Part shown: piece after piece, positions 34,108 to 43,193 of the stretch | Layout of the letters: every line of letters begins with the position of its first letter | Numbering within the stretch: position 1 is the stretch's first letter | NCBI GenBank assembly: GCA_020445665.1 | Contig: JAGRGD010000301.1 | Span: 1 to 50,888, forward strand | Origin: Rhodocyclaceae bacterium | Lineage (GTDB): Bacteria; Pseudomonadota; Gammaproteobacteria; Burkholderiales; Rhodocyclaceae | Direction: 5' to 3' | DNA: 50,888 bases | Made by a program: the position numbers and the translations under genes | Notes under the pieces: model-generated | The model's input: only the letters and a program-made list of their open reading frames with translations | What the model was told of the DNA's origin: nothing | The model's database searches: none

Positions 34108-35496
34108 TTACTCCGATGCAGGTGGGGCGGGCAGCGCCCGGATGGCGCGCGCCAGTTCGGCCGCAGCCGCCATCCGGTCCTCGTCGGGCGTGTAGCGCGC
34201 AGACAGGCTGCTCCAGTGGGGGTGAATCCGGGCCTCGGCCAGGGCTGGCGGCAGGGGCGCGTCCCGCCAGCCTTCCGGCGCCGCCGCGGCGGGCAGCTCG
34301 AGGCGTGTCGTGGCGGCGTGGCCGCGACGTTCCAGGGCTTCGAGCAGGGCCTGGGCACGCAATGCCAGCAGGCGCAGGATCGCGTCGTCGACGGTCAGCT
34401 CGCGGTAGCCGCGCAGGCGGTCGCCCAGGCGTTCGCCGTAATGGCTCACGGTCTGCCACAGGCCGCCGGCGATTGCCCCGAGGGCCGCCGCGGCGCCGAG
34501 GGTCAGGCCGCCGGTGACGAGGTCGATGCCCATCCCGGCGGCGGCCCCGGTCGCGGCGCCGGTGCCGACTCGCACCCCCGCGTCACGCAGGGCGCGGGGG
34601 TGGAAGAGATCGTCGTCGTGGCGACCCGACAGCACCGGCAAGGCGAGCGTCGGGGCGTCCTCGCGGCGGAACCCGTACAGGCCGAGCAGGGCGTCCGCGG
34701 CCGCCCCTTCGCGTTGGCGTACCGCGTCCTGCAGCGCGCCGAGCGCCGTCGGCTCGGCCGCCTCCTCGGCCACGGTGCGGCGCATCGCCGCAATGTCGAT
34801 CAGCATCTCGGCGATCAGGTGGCGTGCGGCGTCGGCCCGCGCCACGGCCTCGCCGGCCCGCGCCGCGATCAGCTGCTCGAGGGTGTCCCGGTGGGGCTCG
34901 ATCAGCGTCGCCAGCGCCGCATAGAGGCGCCGCTCGCCGTCCACGGCAGGCGCTACCGTGTCAAAGGCGACGACCGCGTGCAGGCCGACCCGTGCCAGCA
35001 TCTCGCGCCACGCCTCGGCGCGGTGGCCGGGCTGGCCGACAAAGTTCAGGATCGGCAGCAGGGGCCGCGCGCAGCGCGCGAGGATGGCCAGTTCCTCGCG
35101 ATATTTGGCCAGCACCGGGTCGCGCGCATCGATGACATACAGCGCGGCGTCCGAGGCGCGCAACTGGCGCAGGACCTTGGCCTCCTGCTCGAAGCGGCCC
35201 CGCGCCTCGGGGCTCGCGAGGAAGCGCTCGATCTGTTCCGGTCCGTCGAGGCGCTCGTTGCCCGACAGGGCCTCGAGCAGGTCGGCCAGGCCCAGGGCGT
35301 CTTCCAGCCCCGGGGTGTCGTAGAGGCGCAGCATCGGGCGGCCGTCGGCCATCAGCTCCACGCCCTCGACATGGCGGGTGGTCGCCGGTCGGGCGGACAC
35401 CTCGCCGAACTCGGCATCCCGGGTCAGGGTGCGCAGCAGCGAGGTCTTGCCGGCGTTGGTGTGTCCGACGACGGCCAGGTCGGGCAGCTCACCCAT
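34108..35496 (-). CDS. GTPase with DUF3482 domain
   Basis: A 462-residue Era/TrmE-like G protein. G1 is VVGHTNAGKTSL (9-20), G3 is YDTPGLED, and the residues that follow give VIDARDPVLAKY. A long C-terminal DUF3482 region contains a hydrophobic Gly/Ala-rich hairpin (VGTGAATGAAAGMGIDLV...GAAAALGAIAGG) that may insert in the membrane. It overlaps the DUF2868 gene by 8 bases; the two are a known conserved pair of unknown function. Confidence 0.87.
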   Translation of the reverse strand: MGELPDLAVVGHTNAGKTSLLRTLTRDAEFGEVSARPATTRHVEGVELMADGRPMLRLYDTPGLEDALGLADLLEALSGNERLDGPEQIERFLASPEARGRFEQEAKVLRQLRASDAALYVIDARDPVLAKYREELAILARCARPLLPILNFVGQPGHRAEAWREMLARVGLHAVVAFDTVAPAVDGERRLYAALATLIEPHRDTLEQLIAARAGEAVARADAARHLIAEMLIDIAAMRRTVAEEAAEPTALGALQDAVRQREGAAADALLGLYGFRREDAPTLALPVLSGRHDDDLFHPRALRDAGVRVGTGAATGAAAGMGIDLVTGGLTLGAAAALGAIAGGLWQTVSHYGERLGDRLRGYRELTVDDAILRLLALRAQALLEALERRGHAATTRLELPAAAAPEGWRDAPLPPALAEARIHPHWSSLSARYTPDEDRMAAAAELARAIRALPAPPASE

Positions 35497-36862
35497 CGGC
35501 GGCCTCCAGCCACAGCAGCGCGGCCTCGCGCTCGTTCAGGATGCGGCTCGGCGGCAGGCCGCTGTCGGTGAGGGCTTCCCGCCACAGCGCCGGCCTTTCG
35601 GCGCTCGGGTCCTCGGCCGTCACCAGCCAGGCCGCGGTCGCCTGGGCGTGGGCGGCAAGTCGCGCGAACAGCGCGATGCTGCCCCGGTCCGGGCTGATCC
35701 GTGCATCGAAGGCGACCAGCAGGCGTCGCGGCGGCGCCGCTTCGAGCTGCCTGGCCACCGCTTCACGCTCGGCGCGGCTGTCCACCCGCGCCAGCACGCT
35801 GAGGGGGCAGCCGACGGGGGGCGGCCAGTCGAGTTCGGGCGCCAGTTCGATGCCGACCAGCGCGGCACCGGCTGTCGCCTCGATGCGCGGTGCGTTCAGG
35901 TGGGCGCTGGCGACCGCTGCCGGGGCCGGATCGGCAATGCGGGCGGCGCCATGTTCGGGCATCAGGTGGCGGCGCAGCAGCAGGTTGTCGGGTTCTTCCA
36001 GGTCGATCCTCAGGCGCTGGCCGCTTTGCCGCCAGCGGTGGCGGCACCAGGCCCACAGCGCGACCCGCGGTGCCAGCCCATAGACCGCGAGGCAGGCCAT
36101 CAGCCACTGGGCCCAGGCGGCCCGGTCGGCCGCGGGCTGGGCGCCGTCGAGCCCCGCGGTGGCCGGTGCGCCGAGGCCGATCAGGGCGGGCAGGCCGTCG
36201 AGGGCCGCGATCGTCGCGCCGAGCGTGTCGGTCGACAGGATCGTCGTTTCCCAGACGAAGCCGTAGCGGCGCAGCGAGAAGAGCGCGACGAGGGTCAGCA
36301 GTGCGCTGGCCAGCAGCAGTGCCCACAGGCCGTGGCTGAGCAGGCCGAAGAGCCAGCGGGCGAGGCCGTTCTTCGCCAGCAGAACGGCCAGGGCGCGGGG
36401 TAGCTCGGGCACCTTGTCCGCGCCCGGAATGCGGCGGACCAGCCGGAGCCACAGGCGGCCGAGCGCGGCCCCGGAGGCGCCGCCGCCGCGCAGCATGCCG
36501 GCGCCCCAGACCACCAGGCTGAGGCCGTGCATCCCGAGCAGGCCGAGCAGCGCCCAGACCAGGTTGACCGGTCGGCTGCCGTCGCCGACCACGGTCCACG
36601 CAAGCGCCGCCCCGCTGCTGCAGGCCAGCGCGGCAAGCAGCAGGGTGGCCAATCGGGCGTTGCCGTGCCATGCGGCCAGGGCCTCGCGCCAGCCCAGGCT
36701 GTCGGCCAGCGCTTCGGCCCTCGCCAGCGCGCGCGTGTCGAAGTCGCGCGCCGACGCGCGCAGACTGTCGAGCAGGCGTGCATCGTCGAGGCGGCCGTCG
36801 CGCTGCTCCCGCAGGCGGATTGCCTCGGCCAGCCAGTGGGCGTCGAAGGGGGCCAGGGGCAC
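35489..36862 (-). CDS. DUF2868 membrane protein
   Basis: A 457-residue protein with several hydrophobic helices (about 70-95, 100-125, 175-200, 245-270) and a cytoplasmic C-terminal part of alpha/beta character (LLVAFDARISPDRGS, WLVTAEDP). This matches the DUF2868 family that always accompanies DUF3482 GTPases. The start is GTG, 3 bases after the creA stop. Function unknown; a GTPase-gated membrane complex is a reasonable guess. Confidence 0.82.
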   Translation of the reverse strand: MPLAPFDAHWLAEAIRLREQRDGRLDDARLLDSLRASARDFDTRALARAEALADSLGWREALAAWHGNARLATLLLAALACSSGAALAWTVVGDGSRPVNLVWALLGLLGMHGLSLVVWGAGMLRGGGASGAALGRLWLRLVRRIPGADKVPELPRALAVLLAKNGLARWLFGLLSHGLWALLLASALLTLVALFSLRRYGFVWETTILSTDTLGATIAALDGLPALIGLGAPATAGLDGAQPAADRAAWAQWLMACLAVYGLAPRVALWAWCRHRWRQSGQRLRIDLEEPDNLLLRRHLMPEHGAARIADPAPAAVASAHLNAPRIEATAGAALVGIELAPELDWPPPVGCPLSVLARVDSRAEREAVARQLEAAPPRRLLVAFDARISPDRGSIALFARLAAHAQATAAWLVTAEDPSAERPALWREALTDSGLPPSRILNEREAALLWLEAADG

Positions 36863-36865
36863 GGC

Positions 36866-37336
36866 TCAGTGCTTGACCGGAATCGGCGTGGCGTGATCGA
36901 CCGCGACCGCGGTGACGCTGTTCTGCGGGCTGCCGTCGATCAGCTTGTCCGAATAGGTGAGGTAGATCAGGACATTGCGGCGGCTATCCACCATGCGCAC
37001 CACCTGCAGGCGCTTGAACAGGATCGACATGCGCTCCGAGAACACTTCCTCCTTGGCGGGCAGGGGCTCGCGGACCGTGACCGGGCCCACCTGGCGGCAG
37101 GCGATCGACGCTTCGGCCTTGTCCTCGGCGAGGCCGAAGGTGCCCTTCAGGCCACCGGTGCGGGCGCGGGATACATAGCAGGTGACGCCGCCGACGCGCG
37201 GGTCGTCGAAGGCATCGACCACCACCTTGTGGTTGGCGCCGATCAGCTTCCAGGCCGTCGTGACCTCGCCGACGGTCTCGGCGACGGCAAGCGTGGGCAA
37301 CAGGGTCAGGGCGAGGCAGGTCAGGGCGCGACGCAT
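36866..37336 (-). CDS. creA: CreA family periplasmic protein
   Basis: A 156-residue exported protein: signal peptide MRRALTCLALTLLPTLAVA, then the CreA domain with VGEVTTAWKLIGANHK, DPRVGGVTCYVSRARTGG, EDKAEASIACRQVGP and a NVLIYLTYSDKLIDGSPQN motif. CreA is widespread and its role is unknown. It heads the creA-DUF2868-DUF3482-DUF364 run. The ATG at 37336 is preceded by a weak GGGA. Confidence 0.93.
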   Translation of the reverse strand: MRRALTCLALTLLPTLAVAETVGEVTTAWKLIGANHKVVVDAFDDPRVGGVTCYVSRARTGGLKGTFGLAEDKAEASIACRQVGPVTVREPLPAKEEVFSERMSILFKRLQVVRMVDSRRNVLIYLTYSDKLIDGSPQNSVTAVAVDHATPIPVKH

Positions 37337-37401
37337 GGGATGTCCCGGGTAGTCGTGTCGAACCCCCTTATACAACAGTGCGCGGTCTGTCGTCGGGCGG
37401 C

Positions 37402-38538
37402 TCAGTCGCCGCCAGCTTTGGCCAGTCGCCGCGACTCCGCCGGGCCGCGGAACACCAGCGGGTGCTCGCTCCTGCCGCCGCTGCGTTCCGCCAGCGCGAC
37501 CGCGTCGGTGATCAGGTGATGGTGCGGGCTCTTGGCGCACACCGGGTCGGCCGCGGCCGGATCCTGGGTCAGCATGTAGGCCTGGCAGCGGCAGCCGCCG
37601 AGGTCCTTCTCCTTCTCGTCGCAGGAGGCACAGGGCTCCTTCATCCAGCCGGTGCCCCGGTAGCGGTTGAAGCCTTCGGACGCGTACCAGATGTCATGCA
37701 CGCTCATGTCGCGGACGTTGGGAAACTCGAGCCCCGGCAGCATCCGCGCGGTGTGGCAGGGCAGGGCCGTGCCATCCGGCGTGACGGTCAGGAAGACGTT
37801 GCCCCAGCCGTTCATGCAGCGCTTGGGACGGCGCTCGTGGTAGTCGGGCACGACGAAGAAGATGCGCATGCGGCCGTCGAGCTTCTCTCGCCAGCGGGCG
37901 GTGATGGCTTCGGCGCGCTCGATCTGCTCGCGGGTGGGCAGCAGGTGCTCGCGATTCACTTCGGCCCAGGAGTAGTACTGGCTGTTGGCCAGTTCCAGGT
38001 ATTCGGCGCCGAGCTCGTCCGCCATGCCGATGATGCGGTCCATGTGATCGATGTTGAGGCGGTGGATCACCACGTTCATCACCATCGGGTAGCCATGGGC
38101 CTTGATCATGGCCGCCACCTTCTCCTTCAGTTCGAAGGTGCGGGTGTGGGAGAGGAAGTCATTGACCTCGCGGGTCGAGTCCTGGAAGGAGAGCTGGATG
38201 TGATCGAGGCCGGCTTCCTTCAGGGCTGCGATGCGGGCTTCGGTGAGGCCGACGCCGGAGGTCAGCAGGTTGGTGTAGTAGCCCAGCCGGTGCGCTTCGG
38301 CGACGAGGATCTCGAGGTCGTCGCGCAGCATCGGTTCGCCACCCGAGAAGCCGCACTGCACCGAGCCCTGCTCGCGGGCCTCGCGCAGCACCCGCAGCCA
38401 GTCGTCGGTGGACAGTTCATGTTCGCGGGTCGCGAAATCCACCGGGTTGTAGCAGAAGACGCAGTGCAGCGGGCAGCGGTAGGTCAGCTCCGCCAGCAGC
38501 CACAGGGGCGGTCCGGGGCGCTGGGCGGCGCTCACCAT
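37402..38538 (-). CDS. pqqE: PQQ biosynthesis radical SAM enzyme
   Basis: Forms the carbon-carbon bond between Glu and Tyr of PqqA, bound to PqqD. The 378-residue protein has the radical SAM cysteines C22-x3-C26-x2-C29, a GGEP motif, and a C-terminal SPASM region with CMNGWGN, LPCHTA and [18 protein letters not shown]. The ATG at 38538 or a GTG at 38535 is the start; both overlap the pqqD stop. It is the last gene of pqqABCDE. Confidence 0.97.
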   Translation of the reverse strand: MVSAAQRPGPPLWLLAELTYRCPLHCVFCYNPVDFATREHELSTDDWLRVLREAREQGSVQCGFSGGEPMLRDDLEILVAEAHRLGYYTNLLTSGVGLTEARIAALKEAGLDHIQLSFQDSTREVNDFLSHTRTFELKEKVAAMIKAHGYPMVMNVVIHRLNIDHMDRIIGMADELGAEYLELANSQYYSWAEVNREHLLPTREQIERAEAITARWREKLDGRMRIFFVVPDYHERRPKRCMNGWGNVFLTVTPDGTALPCHTARMLPGLEFPNVRDMSVHDIWYASEGFNRYRGTGWMKEPCASCDEKEKDLGGCRCQAYMLTQDPAAADPVCAKSPHHHLITDAVALAERSGGRSEHPLVFRGPAESRRLAKAGGD

Positions 38539-38801
38539 TGCACCCACTTCTGCTGGTGGGCCATGTCGAGGAAGGCGAGGACGTCCCTCTCGAGGCCGTT
38601 GGCGCCGAAGGCCTGCTCCAGGTCGGTGACGATCCCGGCGACGTCGCGCTCGCCGTCACAGCGTTTCAGGATCTCGCCGGCGGACTGGTTCAGCTTGACC
38701 ATGCCCTCCGGGTAGAGCAGCACGTGGCAGTCCTGGGCGGCTTCCCACTGCAGGCGGAAGCCGCGACCGATTGCCGGGATGGTGTCGACGGTCGCGCTCA
38801 C
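38532..38801 (-). CDS. pqqD: PQQ biosynthesis peptide chaperone
   Basis: An 89-residue peptide-recognition protein that presents PqqA to PqqE. It shows the PqqD pattern [30 protein letters not shown] and a C-terminal helix. The GTG start overlaps the pqqC stop (GTGA), and the stop overlaps the pqqE start. Confidence 0.94.
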   Translation of the reverse strand: MSATVDTIPAIGRGFRLQWEAAQDCHVLLYPEGMVKLNQSAGEILKRCDGERDVAGIVTDLEQAFGANGLERDVLAFLDMAHQQKWVQW

Positions 38802-39496
38802 TCGGTGACTCCGTAGCGCTGGGCCATGGCATCGTTCATGGCCCACAAGATGTCGAGCTTGAACTGCAGGATGTCGAGGGCGCGCTCCTGCAGGGCGCGG
38901 GTATCGAAATAGCCCAACGTGATCTCGAGGCCCTGCTCCACGTCGCGGCGGGCCTGGGAGACCCGGTTGCGGAAATACTGCAGGCCCTCGCTCTCGATCC
39001 AGGTGTAGTGCTCCGGCCAGGTGGCGAGGCGCTGCTTGTGGATCTGCGGCGCGAAGAGTTCGGTCAGGGACGAGCACACCGCCTCCTGCCACGGCGCGCG
39101 GCGGGCGAAGTTCACGTAGGCGTCGCAGGCGAACTGCACGGCCGGGATCACGTGGCGGCCGTCGGTGATCTCCTCGCGGGAGAGGCCGACCGCCTCGCCC
39201 AGGCGGATCCAGGCCTCGATGCCGCCCGGATCGTCGCCATAGCCGTCATGGTCGAGGATGCGCTGGACCCAGCCGCGGCGGATCTCGCGGTCGGGGCAGT
39301 TGGACATCACCGCCGCGTCCTTGACCGGGATCGCGACCTGGTAACTGAAGCGGTTGGCGACCCAGCCGCGGATCTGCTCCGGGCTGGCCTTGCCGCTGTT
39401 CAGCATGACATTGAACGGGTGGTAGATGTGGTAGGCCTGCCCCTTGTCACGCAGGCGGGCTTCGAATTCTTCACGGCTCCAGGCGGGCAGGCTCAC
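38798..39496 (-). CDS. pqqC: Pyrroloquinoline-quinone synthase
   Basis: Cofactor-free oxidase that closes the last ring of PQQ. The 232-residue all-helical TENA-like protein has the expected segments [35 protein letters not shown] and [17 protein letters not shown]. The GTG start overlaps the pqqB stop (GTGA). Confidence 0.97.
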   Translation of the reverse strand: MSLPAWSREEFEARLRDKGQAYHIYHPFNVMLNSGKASPEQIRGWVANRFSYQVAIPVKDAAVMSNCPDREIRRGWVQRILDHDGYGDDPGGIEAWIRLGEAVGLSREEITDGRHVIPAVQFACDAYVNFARRAPWQEAVCSSLTELFAPQIHKQRLATWPEHYTWIESEGLQYFRNRVSQARRDVEQGLEITLGYFDTRALQERALDILQFKLDILWAMNDAMAQRYGVTE

Positions 39497-40413
39497 AGCG
39501 ATATCTCCATGCCATCGAAGGCCACCTCGATGCCGAGCCGGGTCAGCTCGGCACGCTGGGGGCTGTCTTCATCGAGGATCGGGTTGGTGTTGTTGATGTG
39601 GATCAGCACCTTGCGGGTCGTGGCGGGGAGCTTGCCGAGCCACTCGATCATGCCGCCCGGGCCCGACTGGGCGAGGTGGCCGATGTCGCTGCCGCGCTTC
39701 TTCGACAGGCCGAGCGAGATCATCTCGTCGTCGGTCCAGAAGGTGCCGTCGACCATCACCGCATCGGCGGCCTGCATGGCCTCCCACACGTGGGGTTCGA
39801 TCTCGGCCAGGCCGGGGGCGTAGAACACCCGCTTGCCGCTCGCCGTGTCGGTGATCGTCACGCCGATGTTGTCGCCGGGCACCGGGGCATTGCGGTGGGG
39901 CGAGTAGGGGGCCGCGGCACTCTTCAGGGCGATGGCCGTGAAGGCGATGCCCTGCACGCCCGGGATCGCGAAGCTGCTGTCGTCGGTCGGCACCACGTGG
40001 CGGTCGACGCCGCAGAAGTGCTCGAGCACCCGCAGCAGCGGGTTGCCCTGGGTCAGGTCCTCGAAGACCGGATCGGTGCACCACAGGGGCATCTTCTCGC
40101 CCCGCTCGCGCAGCATGTAGAGGCCGGTGGTGTGGTCCACCTGCCCGTCCATCAGGACGATGCCACGGATGCCGGTGTCGCGGATCGCGCGGCCCGGCTG
40201 CAGCGGGCCGAACTGCTTGACCTGCTGGAGGATGTCGGGGGAGGTGTTGAACAGGGCCCAGTCAGCGGCGCCGTCGGCGCGGACGCAGATCGAGGATTGG
40301 GTGCGGGGCGTGGCGCGGACACTGCCATCGCGGACGCCGGCACAGTTGCGGCAGTTGCAGTTCCACTGGGGGAAACCGCCACCGGCTGCCGCGCCGAGTA
40401 CGACAACTTGCAT
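39493..40413 (-). CDS. pqqB: PQQ biosynthesis metallo-beta-lactamase-fold protein
   Basis: A 306-residue protein with [19 protein letters not shown] at the start, which carries the PqqB zinc-binding cysteines, and the modified metallo-hydrolase motif [11 protein letters not shown]. PqqB is proposed to hydroxylate the cross-linked Tyr. It starts 67 bases after pqqA, with a hairpin between. Its ribosome site (GGAAG) is weak. Confidence 0.97.
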   Translation of the reverse strand: MQVVVLGAAAGGGFPQWNCNCRNCAGVRDGSVRATPRTQSSICVRADGAADWALFNTSPDILQQVKQFGPLQPGRAIRDTGIRGIVLMDGQVDHTTGLYMLRERGEKMPLWCTDPVFEDLTQGNPLLRVLEHFCGVDRHVVPTDDSSFAIPGVQGIAFTAIALKSAAAPYSPHRNAPVPGDNIGVTITDTASGKRVFYAPGLAEIEPHVWEAMQAADAVMVDGTFWTDDEMISLGLSKKRGSDIGHLAQSGPGGMIEWLGKLPATTRKVLIHINNTNPILDEDSPQRAELTRLGIEVAFDGMEISL

Positions 40414-40431
40414 GGGGGAACTTCCAGATGA

Positions 40432-40455
40432 CGAGGCCCGCTTGCGCGGGCCTCG
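40432..40455 (-). promoter_or_regulatory. Hairpin between pqqA and pqqB
   Basis: CGAGGCCCGC-ttgc-GCGGGCCTCG is a perfect 10-base stem with a 4-base loop and no T-run on the transcribed strand. It probably protects the pqqA end of the message or partly stops transcription, giving more pqqA than pqqB-E, as reported in other PQQ producers. Confidence 0.65.
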
Positions 40456-40480
40456 CGTTCATCGATTCAGACGCGGGTGA

Positions 40481-40555
40481 TCAGCGGCTGGCGATGTACA
40501 TCGTGATTTCGAAACCAAAGCGGAAGTCGGCTGCTGCGGGGGTTTCCCATTTCAT
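40481..40555 (-). CDS. pqqA: PQQ precursor peptide
   Basis: A 24-residue peptide, MKWETPAAADFRFGFEITMY plus IASR. E16 and Y20 in the E-x3-Y motif are the residues joined and trimmed to make PQQ. AGGAGA lies 7 bases before the ATG. It leads the pqqABCDE operon. A perfect hairpin CCGCGGC-gggt-GCCGCGG (40580-40597) lies in its leader, about 25 bases upstream of the ATG. Confidence 0.97.
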   Translation of the reverse strand: MKWETPAAADFRFGFEITMYIASR

Positions 40556-40579
40556 GGTGGTGTCTCCTGTTGTGTGAGG

Positions 40580-40597
40580 CCGCGGCGGGTGCCGCGG
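40580..40597 (-). promoter_or_regulatory. Leader hairpin upstream of pqqA
   Basis: A perfect 7-base stem with a 4-base loop, 25 bases before the pqqA start. A separate TGATC-ga-GATCA palindrome at 40646-40657 lies in the divergent region and could be an operator. Neither matches a known regulator. Confidence 0.35.
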
Positions 40598-40736
40598 AAC
40601 GTTCGCAATTACCGCGACGTCGTGGTGAGAGTCTGATCGCAGTGTTGATCGAGATCATCATTTGCTTCTGCAATTGGGTCTCATGATTTTCTGGAGTTGG
40701 CCCTCGTGGCGGCCCCGGGGGCGCTACCATCGCGCC

Positions 40737-41678
40737 ATGTCCGAGCCCGCCGATACGCCGCTCTACCCCGTCGTCGACGCTTTCGACGTAACCTGGCTCG
40801 AGTTGGGGGGCGGCCATCGCGTCCACGTCCAGCAAAGCGGCAATCCGCAGGGGCTGCCCGTGCTGCTTCTGCATGGTGGCCCGGGCTCGTCCGCTTCGGC
40901 CATGCAGCGCCGCTTCTTCGACCCGGATCGCTGCCGCATTGTCCAGTTCGACCAGCGCGGTTGCGGTCGCAGCGAACCGCCGGGCGAGTTGCGGCACAAC
41001 CACACCGGCGCGCTGCTGGAGGACATCGAGGCCATCCGCCGCCACCTCGGGATCGCGCGCTGGCGGGTCAGCGGCGGCTCCTGGGGGGCGACGCTGGCGG
41101 TTGCCTATGCGGCGCGCGAGCGGGCAAGGGTGGTCGGGCTGCTGCTGCGCGCCCTGTTCCTGACCGGCCCATCCGATCTCGACTGGTTCTTCGGCGGTGC
41201 CGGCGCCTTGCTGCCCGACGCCTGGCAGGCTTTCCTCGAGGCGGTCCCGCGTAGTCGGCAGCGGCACCTGCAGGCGTGGCTGTGGCGTGTCTTCGGCGGT
41301 GACGACGTGGCCCTGCAGACCCGGGTGGCGCAGGCCTGGCGCGACTGGGAGTCGGCGCTGCAGGGGGGCGGTCCCGTCGCCGCGCCGGTCGATGACGCCA
41401 CGCGGCACCGCTACCGGGTCCAGGCCCACTACCTGTCGCGCCGCTGCTTCCTCGGCGAGCGCCGGGTGCTCGGCGACATCGGCCGCCTGCATGGTCTTCC
41501 GGTGACCTGGCTGCATGGCCGGCAGGATCTCGTGTGCCGGCCGGCAAACAGCTGGCGCGCCGGCAGGACCCTGTCCGGCAGTCGCCTCGTGTGGGTCGAG
41601 GGCGGTGGCCACCACCCGTTCTCTCCGCCGATGGCAGCGGCCATGCGCCAGTGTGCGGACGCCTGGCTCGCCGAATGA
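40737..41678 (+). CDS. pip: Proline iminopeptidase
   Basis: A 313-residue alpha/beta hydrolase of family S33 that removes N-terminal proline. It has the oxyanion motif LLLHGGPGSS, the nucleophile Ser in SGGSWGATLA, the acid Asp in HGRQDLV and the His in GGGHHPFS. The ATG at 40737 gives the normal length. It is divergent from pqqA with a 181-base gap; a peptide-trimming role in PQQ synthesis is possible but unproven. Confidence 0.9.
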   Translation: MSEPADTPLYPVVDAFDVTWLELGGGHRVHVQQSGNPQGLPVLLLHGGPGSSASAMQRRFFDPDRCRIVQFDQRGCGRSEPPGELRHNHTGALLEDIEAIRRHLGIARWRVSGGSWGATLAVAYAARERARVVGLLLRALFLTGPSDLDWFFGGAGALLPDAWQAFLEAVPRSRQRHLQAWLWRVFGGDDVALQTRVAQAWRDWESALQGGGPVAAPVDDATRHRYRVQAHYLSRRCFLGERRVLGDIGRLHGLPVTWLHGRQDLVCRPANSWRAGRTLSGSRLVWVEGGGHHPFSPPMAAAMRQCADAWLAE

Positions 41679-41694
41679 CCGGCCCTGCGGCGGC

Positions 41695-42366
41695 TCAGCA
41701 GGGCGGGTCGACCCGCTCCGCCGTCGATGCGTTGAGGCGGAACCAGCCGGCGATCGAGTAGCGGTCGCGCCGTGCCGGCAGCACCTCGTGGGGAAAGGCC
41801 TCGCTGAGGAACACGGCGAGGGTGCCGATCTCCGGCCGAATGCGTCGGGGTTCGCCGTCGCCGTCCTCGGGATAGAGCAGCATCTCGCCGCCGTCGTCCG
41901 GCGCCCAGCCGGGATTCAGGTACAGCACCGTGGTCAGGATGCGGTTGGCCTCACCGCGGAAGGCATCGACGTGGCGCTTGTAGAAGGCGCCGGGCGGATA
42001 GTGGGCGAAGTGACACTCGAAGGAGAACAGGCCGAGGAACAGGCGCCGGTTGAGGTAGCTGCGCAGGCGACCGGCCCAGGCCAGCCAGGCCTGTTCGGCT
42101 GCGTCTTCGCCCTCGATCCAGCGGATCTCGTCGCGGCGGACGAAGGCGTTGTGCATCTGGTCCTGGTCGCGCCCGACGCTGGCGGTGTGGAAGGTCGCCG
42201 TGGACAGCTGACGCACCCGGTCGGCCAGATCGCCGACGAGTGGCGGTGGCAAGCCCTCGTCGACGACGCACCAGCCGCGATCGGCGAGGGCGGTGGCGAT
42301 TCTCTCGAACACGGCGTCTTCGTCCGGCGGCTCCGCGGCACCGTCCCGGTAAAGGGCTTCTCCCAT
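41695..42366 (-). CDS. 2OG-Fe(II) dioxygenase family protein
   Basis: A 223-residue prolyl-hydroxylase-like enzyme. Iron ligands are the His and Asp of KRHVDAF and the His of FPHEVLPA; the 2-oxoglutarate-binding Arg lies in the segment RDRYSIAGWF. Its substrate is unknown. GGAG is 5 bases before the ATG. It is convergent with pip. Upstream is a 236-base gap with a GC-rich hairpin and no coding frame of note. Confidence 0.87.
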   Translation of the reverse strand: MGEALYRDGAAEPPDEDAVFERIATALADRGWCVVDEGLPPPLVGDLADRVRQLSTATFHTASVGRDQDQMHNAFVRRDEIRWIEGEDAAEQAWLAWAGRLRSYLNRRLFLGLFSFECHFAHYPPGAFYKRHVDAFRGEANRILTTVLYLNPGWAPDDGGEMLLYPEDGDGEPRRIRPEIGTLAVFLSEAFPHEVLPARRDRYSIAGWFRLNASTAERVDPPC

Positions 42367-42602
42367 GCTTTCTCCGACAGCAGAGGGCCCCGTCCGGGGC
42401 TTCGCCGGCGGGGCCTGGATGTTTGGTCAGGCTGGATGTCTGGGGTGCGCCGGCCGCGGGGGCACGACTCGACGGTGCGGACGCGTGCGGAGTGTAGCCG
42501 GGAACATCGCGGGCTGGTGGTGCGGCGCAAACAAAAGGCGTGGGCGCGGTGGCGCGTGTGGTGCGGCGGATACACCACAGCCGGTGCCCGGGCCGTGCCG
42601 CG

Positions 42603-43193
42603 TCAGACGATGCCGAGCGCCATCGCCACGTAGTCGAAGAACAGGCAGTAGAGGACGATGGGCAGGGGCAGGCCGGCGAGCGTCGCGAACAGGTAGTCGC
42701 GGCTGCGCACGCCGGCCAGGGCGAGGCTGTAGTTGAGGGCCGGAGCCGTCTGGAACAGGGTCCGCAAGGCCATCATGCTCGCCACCGGCGCCCGGTCGAG
42801 GCGTGCGATCAGCCGGCGTGCGAGATGGCCGTCGAGCTGACGCAGGGCATCGCCGCCGAGCCACCGGACGCAGTAGAACGTCACCATGCAGGAGGTGCTG
42901 GCAGCCAGATAGGTGACGACCCCTCCGCCCGTGCGGCCCAGCGCCAGCACCGCCGCGGCCAGGAACAGCCAGCCGGGGATCTGGGCCAGGTTGCCCAGGC
43001 AGAAGAGGGCGACGAAGAGTGCGAGTCCGCGGATCGGGTGGGCCGTCAGCGTGTCCCGCAGCATGTCGAGGTCGAGCTCGCGACGCAGGCCGGTCGCTTC
43101 GGCGATCGCGAACAGGGCCACCAGGAATGCGGCGACGAGGGCCAGCCGCATCCACAGCGCACGGCGCGGTGGGCGCGTGTCCGGCGTGCTCAC
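42603..43193 (-). CDS. TVP38/TMEM64 family membrane protein
   Basis: A 196-residue inner-membrane protein of the DedA/VTT superfamily, with about five hydrophobic helices and re-entrant segments (LGNLAQIPGWLFLAAAV, LAGLPLPIVLYCLFF). These proteins move phospholipids or maintain the proton gradient. The GTG start overlaps the viaA-like stop (GTGA), so it is the third gene of the ravA-viaA operon here. Confidence 0.85.
   Translation of the reverse strand: MSTPDTRPPRRALWMRLALVAAFLVALFAIAEATGLRRELDLDMLRDTLTAHPIRGLALFVALFCLGNLAQIPGWLFLAAAVLALGRTGGGVVTYLAASTSCMVTFYCVRWLGGDALRQLDGHLARRLIARLDRAPVASMMALRTLFQTAPALNYSLALAGVRSRDYLFATLAGLPLPIVLYCLFFDYVAMALGIV

Noticed and set aside
32752-35571. A 939-codon plus-strand frame across three minus-strand genes
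   Set aside because: Spans unrelated genes in antisense and has repetitive Gly/Arg/Gln composition.
42367-42602. Possible small gene between the 2OG oxygenase and the TVP38 gene
   Set aside because: No frame with a ribosome site or family character; only a GC-rich hairpin (GGCCCCG/CGGGGCC) is visible.
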